The notes beneath the pieces are model-generated. The model searched no databases. It was given only the letters and a program-made list of their open reading frames with translations, and was not told where the DNA came from. Made by a program: the position numbers and the translations under genes. A stretch of 11,584 bases of DNA, taken from NCBI GenBank assembly GCA_011390695.1, contig JAABRW010000292.1:1-11584 (forward strand), read 5' to 3'. Shown piece by piece: positions 8,593-11,584 of the stretch. Numbering within the stretch: position 1 is the first letter of the stretch; each line of letters starts with the position of its first letter. Origin of the DNA: Desulfotignum sp. (GTDB lineage Bacteria > Desulfobacterota > Desulfobacteria > Desulfobacterales > Desulfobacteraceae).

Positions 8593-8787
8593 GCTCTTAT
8601 CAAAATAAATTCATTCCAGCACAGCAGGTCTTTCAGATGGTTCTGTTCACCAATGTCAATCAGAATAAAGCGCGGCACCTGAAAGCAGCCCCTGGAGGTG
8701 TCCTGTGAACGGGCCGTCAGAGCCGGAGGGGCCGGGCAGACACACAAAACGGAAAAGACTCTTGGATTGACCGGTTTTTGCTTTATC

Positions 8788-8816
8788 TTGACAAATAAAT
8801 ATACCTCTTATAAGTA
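8788..8816 (+). promoter_or_regulatory. Candidate promoter of adk
   Basis: A perfect TTGACA (8788-8793) is followed after 17 bases by TAAGTA (8811-8816); the overlapping TATAAG (8809-8814) is a better -10 but leaves a short 15-base spacer. A start near 8822 would leave about 60 bases before the adk ATG. Confidence 0.5.
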
Positions 8817-8884
8817 GGAAACGTTGTTTTGATTTTACACCGGATGCGTACAGTAATATAATAAACCGATAAAAAGGAGACTTC

Positions 8885-9559
8885 ATGAACATTTTATTTT
8901 TCGGACCCAACGGCAGCGGCAAAGGCACCCAGGGTGCCATTCTCAAAGACAAATACAACATCGCCCATATTGAATCCGGGGGCATTTTCCGGGAAAATAT
9001 CAAGGGCGGCACTGAACTGGGGAAAAAGGCCAAGGAATATATTGACAGAGGAGACCTGGTGCCGGATGAGATCACTATTCCCATGATTTTGGACCGGTTG
9101 AAAAAAGATGACTGCAAAAACGGGTGGCTTTTGGACGGGTTTCCCAGAAACAAGGTGCAGGCGGAAAAACTGCATGCATCCCTGGAAGAAGAAGGCATGA
9201 AAGTCGACTATGTCATTGAAATGATCCTGGACCGGCAGGTTGCCAAAAACCGCATCATGGGACGTCGGCTGTGTGAAAATGACAACAACCATCCCAACAA
9301 TATTTTTATCGATGCCATCAAACCTGACGGAGACAAATGCCGGGTCTGCGGCGGTGCATTGAGCGCCCGTGATGATGACCAGGATGAGGCTGCCATTGAT
9401 AAACGCCATTCCATTTACTATGACACAGAAACCGGCACCCTGGCCGCAGCCTATTATTTCAAGGATCTTACAACAAAAAATGACACCATGAAATATATCA
9501 CGCTGACAGGAGAAGCCCCCTTACAAGAGGTAACAGCGGAACTTTTGTCCAAAATATAG
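8885..9559 (+). CDS. adk: Adenylate kinase with a Cys/His metal-binding lid
   Basis: A 224-aa adenylate kinase, catalysing ATP + AMP to 2 ADP. It carries the P-loop GPNGSGKGTQ (7-16), the AMP-site motif DGFPRN (84-89), GRRLC (126-130), and the lid end SARDDDQDE. The lid has Cys130-x5-His136-x15-Cys152-x2-Cys155. That is exactly the spacing reported for the Zn/Co/Fe-binding adenylate kinase of Desulfovibrio gigas and differs from the four-Cys or Cys3-Asp lids of most bacteria. The segment ESGGIFREN (30-38) replaces the common S-T/S-G-D motif. A strong AAGGAGA site precedes the ATG at 8885. It starts the rightward block and is followed 102 bp later by rpsU. Confidence 0.95.
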   Translation: MNILFFGPNGSGKGTQGAILKDKYNIAHIESGGIFRENIKGGTELGKKAKEYIDRGDLVPDEITIPMILDRLKKDDCKNGWLLDGFPRNKVQAEKLHASLEEEGMKVDYVIEMILDRQVAKNRIMGRRLCENDNNHPNNIFIDAIKPDGDKCRVCGGALSARDDDQDEAAIDKRHSIYYDTETGTLAAAYYFKDLTTKNDTMKYITLTGEAPLQEVTAELLSKI

Positions 9560-9590
9560 CAGAAGATGAACTTTTTCTTGCAATCACAGG

Positions 9591-9596
9591 TATAAT
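9591..9596 (+). promoter_or_regulatory. Possible -10 box for rpsU
   Basis: A perfect TATAAT lies 32 bases after the adk stop and 65 bases before the rpsU start. No good -35 is found at the proper distance (the segment at 9567-9574 is poor), so this is tentative; rpsU may instead be read from the adk promoter. Confidence 0.25.
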
Positions 9597-9661
9597 TTGG
9601 TACACAGGCGGGATATAAATATCTACAGTATTTAAATCCACAATGAAAGGGGCGATGTTTT

Positions 9662-9871
9662 TTGAAAGAAATTACTGTCACAGTGATTGACAACGATGTT
9701 GAAAAAGCCTTGAGAATATTGAAGAAAAAAATCCAGAACGATGGTCTCTTCAAACGTCTTAAAGTGAAAAAGCATTTTGAAAAACCCTGTCAATACAGAA
9801 GACGTAAAATGCGGGAAGCAATGAGAAGACAACGAATTGCTGCATCAAAAGCCCGCAGAAAACGCAGATAA
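9662..9871 (+). CDS. rpsU: 30S ribosomal protein S21
   Basis: A 69-aa, strongly basic small-subunit protein. The order is typical of S21: an N-terminal strand (KEITVTVIDND), a helix with EKALRILKKKIQNDG, the FEKPCQYRRRKMREA segment, and an Arg/Lys-rich tail. The start is TTG at 9662, preceded by AAAGGGG; the nearby ATG at 9655 is in another frame and hits a stop quickly. The use of TTG is clear, since the conserved MKEI-type N-terminus begins there. It is followed by a terminator hairpin and then folC. Confidence 0.95.
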   Translation: MKEITVTVIDNDVEKALRILKKKIQNDGLFKRLKVKKHFEKPCQYRRRKMREAMRRQRIAASKARRKRR

Positions 9872-9883
9872 ACACTTTAAACC

Positions 9884-9926
9884 ATCCCGGCAGACCAGTT
9901 ATGTACAATGGAATGCCGGGATTTTT
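9884..9926 (+). terminator. Rho-independent terminator after rpsU
   Basis: A perfect 9-bp inverted repeat, ATCCCGGCA (9884-9892) and TGCCGGGAT (9914-9922), encloses a 21-base loop and runs into TTTTT (9922-9926). It begins 12 bases after the rpsU stop and ends 11 bases before the preferred folC start, so it also sits in the folC leader. Confidence 0.75.
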
Positions 9927-9937
9927 ATGTGCTGACA

Positions 9938-11242
9938 ATGGCCACAACCTACCAGGAATGTCTTGAAAAAATTTACCAGTTGGGCCGGTTCGGTATCAAA
10001 CTGGAACTGGATACCATAGGAAATATATTACAGATCCTGGGGCATCCTGAAAAAAAGTTTCTGACGGTGCATGTTGCCGGCACCAACGGCAAAGGCTCCA
10101 CTGCTACCTATATTGCTTCCATTCTTCAGGCAGCGGGTTTCAGGACCGGACTGTACACATCCCCCCATCTGGTAACATTCAATGAAAGAATCTGTGTCAA
10201 CAGCCGGATGATTACAGATGCAAATGTGGTGGCTGCATATGAGGCTGTCAACACAGCAGATACCGGAAAAAGAAACGCCACATTTTTTGAAATTGCCACT
10301 GCCATGGCCTTTTATCACTTTGCTGCACAGCAGGTGGAATGGGCCGTGATTGAGACCGGCATGGGCGGACGATTTGATGCCACCAATATCATTTTGCCAA
10401 GGGTCAGTGTGATCACCAACCTGTCCATTGAGCATACGGAGTATCTCGGGGGTACCATCCGTGCCCTGGCAAAAGAAAAAGGCGGTATCATCAAACAGCA
10501 CACGCCGGTGGTAACCAGTGTCACCCAACCGTCCGGCATCGGAATGCTCAAGGATATCGCCCGAAAAAAATCTGCGGGCCTGTACCAGTTCCGGCATGAT
10601 TTTTTTATCCGCAAAAATCCGGGCAGACCCACCATGACATACCGGGGGCTGCACCTGCACATCCCGGATCTGACAATTCCGCTGCCCGGGGATCACCAGA
10701 AGGAAAATGTCAGCCTGGCCCTGGCTGCATGTGAGCTGATTTTTGACCGGAACACCAAAAATGATCTGCGTTACACCCTCACCCCGACACTGGTTAAAAA
10801 AGGGCTTGGCATGGCCAGGTGGCCGGGCAGACTGGAAATCATCCGGCAAAAACCTCTGGTCATCCTGGACGGTGCCCACAACCTCAAGGCGGCCCAGGTT
10901 CTGGGCAAATATCTGTCCACCACACTGGCAGGAAAAAAATTGACCCTGGTGGTGGGGATTCTGGATGACAAGCCCTATGAAGCCATGCTCAAATACCTGC
11001 TGCCCACGGCCCACCGTGTTATCATCACCCGGGCAAAAATAGACAGAAGCCTGCCCACCCATGTTTTGGCGGCTGCCGCAAAAAAAATTTTTACCGGCCG
11101 CATCCTGGTGCAAGAAAATGTGGCCAAAGCTGTAAGCCTTGCAATTTCAACCAGTTCTGATGAAGATGCCGTATGCATAGCAGGGTCATTGTATGTGGCA
11201 GGAGAGGCAAAAGAAAAATTTGATATGGATTTTATCTCATAA
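9938..11242 (+). CDS. folC: Bifunctional dihydrofolate/folylpolyglutamate synthase
   Basis: A 434-aa Mur-ligase-type enzyme that adds glutamate to dihydropteroate and to tetrahydrofolates. From the ATG at 9938 the landmarks are the P-loop VAGTNGKGST (46-55), YTSPHLVTFNERI (73-85), ETGMGGRFDATN (139-150), SIEHTEYLG (163-171), KGGIIK (181-186), the PLPGDHQKENVSLAL linker region, and ILDGAHN (309-315) in the C-terminal domain. An upstream in-frame ATG at 9908 would place codons inside the terminator stem, so I prefer 9938, where the sequence opens like other FolC proteins. Neither start has a clear Shine-Dalgarno site. No separate promoter is seen, so expression may depend on read-through of the rpsU terminator. 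Confidence 0.93.
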   Translation: MATTYQECLEKIYQLGRFGIKLELDTIGNILQILGHPEKKFLTVHVAGTNGKGSTATYIASILQAAGFRTGLYTSPHLVTFNERICVNSRMITDANVVAAYEAVNTADTGKRNATFFEIATAMAFYHFAAQQVEWAVIETGMGGRFDATNIILPRVSVITNLSIEHTEYLGGTIRALAKEKGGIIKQHTPVVTSVTQPSGIGMLKDIARKKSAGLYQFRHDFFIRKNPGRPTMTYRGLHLHIPDLTIPLPGDHQKENVSLALAACELIFDRNTKNDLRYTLTPTLVKKGLGMARWPGRLEIIRQKPLVILDGAHNLKAAQVLGKYLSTTLAGKKLTLVVGILDDKPYEAMLKYLLPTAHRVIITRAKIDRSLPTHVLAAAAKKIFTGRILVQENVAKAVSLAISTSSDEDAVCIAGSLYVAGEAKEKFDMDFIS

Positions 11243-11253
11243 TCTGGTATAAT
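11226..11253 (+). promoter_or_regulatory. Promoter of tRNA-Arg
   Basis: A perfect TATAAT (11248-11253) lies 15 bases before the tRNA 5' end, with a weak -35 TGGATT (11226-11231) at 16 bases spacing. It overlaps the last codons of folC. Confidence 0.5.
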
Positions 11254-11268
11254 AGCTATTGTTTTTAT

Positions 11269-11344
11269 GCGCCCGTAGTCCAGTGGATAAGACGTCAGCC
11301 TCCGAAGCTGAAAATCGCTGGTTCGATTCCAGCCGGGCGCACCA
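11269..11344 (+). tRNA. tRNA-Arg (anticodon CCG)
   Basis: A complete 76-base cloverleaf: acceptor stem GCGCCCG/CGGGCGC, D arm GTC...GAC, anticodon stem TCAGC/GCTGA with loop CTCCGAA (anticodon CCG, reading CGG), a 5-base variable loop, T arm GCTGG-TTCGATT-CCAGC, discriminator A, and an encoded CCA (11342-11344). No integrase or att-like repeat follows. Confidence 0.96.
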
Positions 11345-11356
11345 AACTTTTTTCCC

Positions 11357-11584
11357 ATGAAATCATCCCTTAAAATAGGACTGCTCTCCTACAGGAGCAA
11401 CCCCCATTGCGGCGGCCAGGGTGTGTATATCCGGCATTTGAGCCAGGCCCTGTGTGACCTGGGCCACCAGGTGGAAATCATTGCAGGCCCGCCTGATCCC
11501 CAGCTGAACGGCCATGGCAGACTGACCATGCTCAAGACCCTGGATCTGTACAACCCGGACGATCTGTTCCGCACCCCCAGGCTG
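11357..11584 (+). CDS. Glycosyltransferase, GT4-like, N-terminal fragment cut by the window edge
   Basis: An open plus-strand frame from the ATG at 11357 runs 76 codons to the right edge without a stop. It begins IGLLSYRSNPHCGGQGVYI (6-24) and continues RHLSQALCDLGHQVEIIAG. This is the typical first beta strand, Gly-rich loop and helix of GT-B fold family 4 glycosyltransferases (GGQGVY-x2-HL is a classic start), which transfer a sugar from a nucleotide donor to lipid or polysaccharide acceptors. Acceptor and sugar cannot be told. It lies 12 bases after the tRNA with no ribosome site between (a T-rich stretch and CCC only), so translation may start weakly or at a later codon. The opposite-strand frame here is a shadow. 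Confidence 0.75.
   Translation, partial: MKSSLKIGLLSYRSNPHCGGQGVYIRHLSQALCDLGHQVEIIAGPPDPQLNGHGRLTMLKTLDLYNPDDLFRTPRL

Noticed and set aside
8630..8760. 6S RNA, SRP RNA or tmRNA in the eno/adk spacer
   Set aside because: I compared it with what I remember of these RNAs and found no core motif (for example the SRP GGAA tetraloop region); only generic pairing is present.
8656..9198. Minus-strand open frame overlapping adk and the spacer
   Set aside because: Its first half is the antisense of adk and the rest shows no known domain or ribosome site.
11269..11584. Genomic island insertion at the tRNA
   Set aside because: No integrase, no repeated tRNA 3' end in the window, and the next gene is an ordinary glycosyltransferase.

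Overview
The window looks like a chromosomal segment of an anaerobic, probably sulfate-reducing Desulfobacterota bacterium (Desulfobacteraceae-like). I infer this from three things: an adenylate kinase with the Cys-x5-His-x15-Cys-x2-Cys metal site described for Desulfovibrio gigas, the overall protein flavour, and the kind of catabolic operon present. No genus can be proven from sequence alone. There is no sign of phage, insertion sequence, plasmid or CRISPR.

Layout. Everything from 83 to 8502 is on the minus strand and everything from 8885 to the right edge is on the plus strand, diverging from a 382-bp intergenic region (8503-8884). Read in transcription order, the left block is (i) eno, pyrG and a small alpha/beta hydrolase, then (ii) a four-gene catabolic cluster: MIO-type aromatic amino acid aminomutase/lyase, class III (GSA-like) aminotransferase, Lrp/AsnC regulator and DUF849/BKACE beta-keto acid cleavage enzyme. 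The right block is adk, rpsU (TTG start), a rho-independent terminator, folC, tRNA-Arg(CCG), and the first 76 codons of a GT4-like glycosyltransferase cut by the window edge.

The most interesting part is 83-4606. The three enzymes form a chemically complete route. An aminomutase would turn an aromatic alpha-amino acid into its beta-amino acid, the transaminase would give the beta-keto acid, and the BKACE would exchange it with acetyl-CoA to yield acetoacetate plus an aroyl-CoA. With phenylalanine this gives benzoyl-CoA, and with tyrosine 4-hydroxybenzoyl-CoA, which are the central intermediates of anaerobic aromatic degradation. The thioester would be made without direct ATP use. The logic parallels lysine fermentation through beta-lysine and Kce, but with an MIO enzyme in place of a radical-SAM mutase. 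The AsnC-type protein inside the operon could sense the amino acid. Each enzyme family is well supported; the assembled pathway and its substrate are inference.

The rest is housekeeping: glycolysis (eno), CTP synthesis (pyrG), nucleotide balance (adk), ribosome (rpsU), folate (folC) and a tRNA. Notable details are the metal-binding Adk, a folC start codon sitting just past the rpsU terminator, a 13-bp tandem repeat over the BKACE stop codon, and possible alternative RNA hairpins in the divergent eno/adk spacer.
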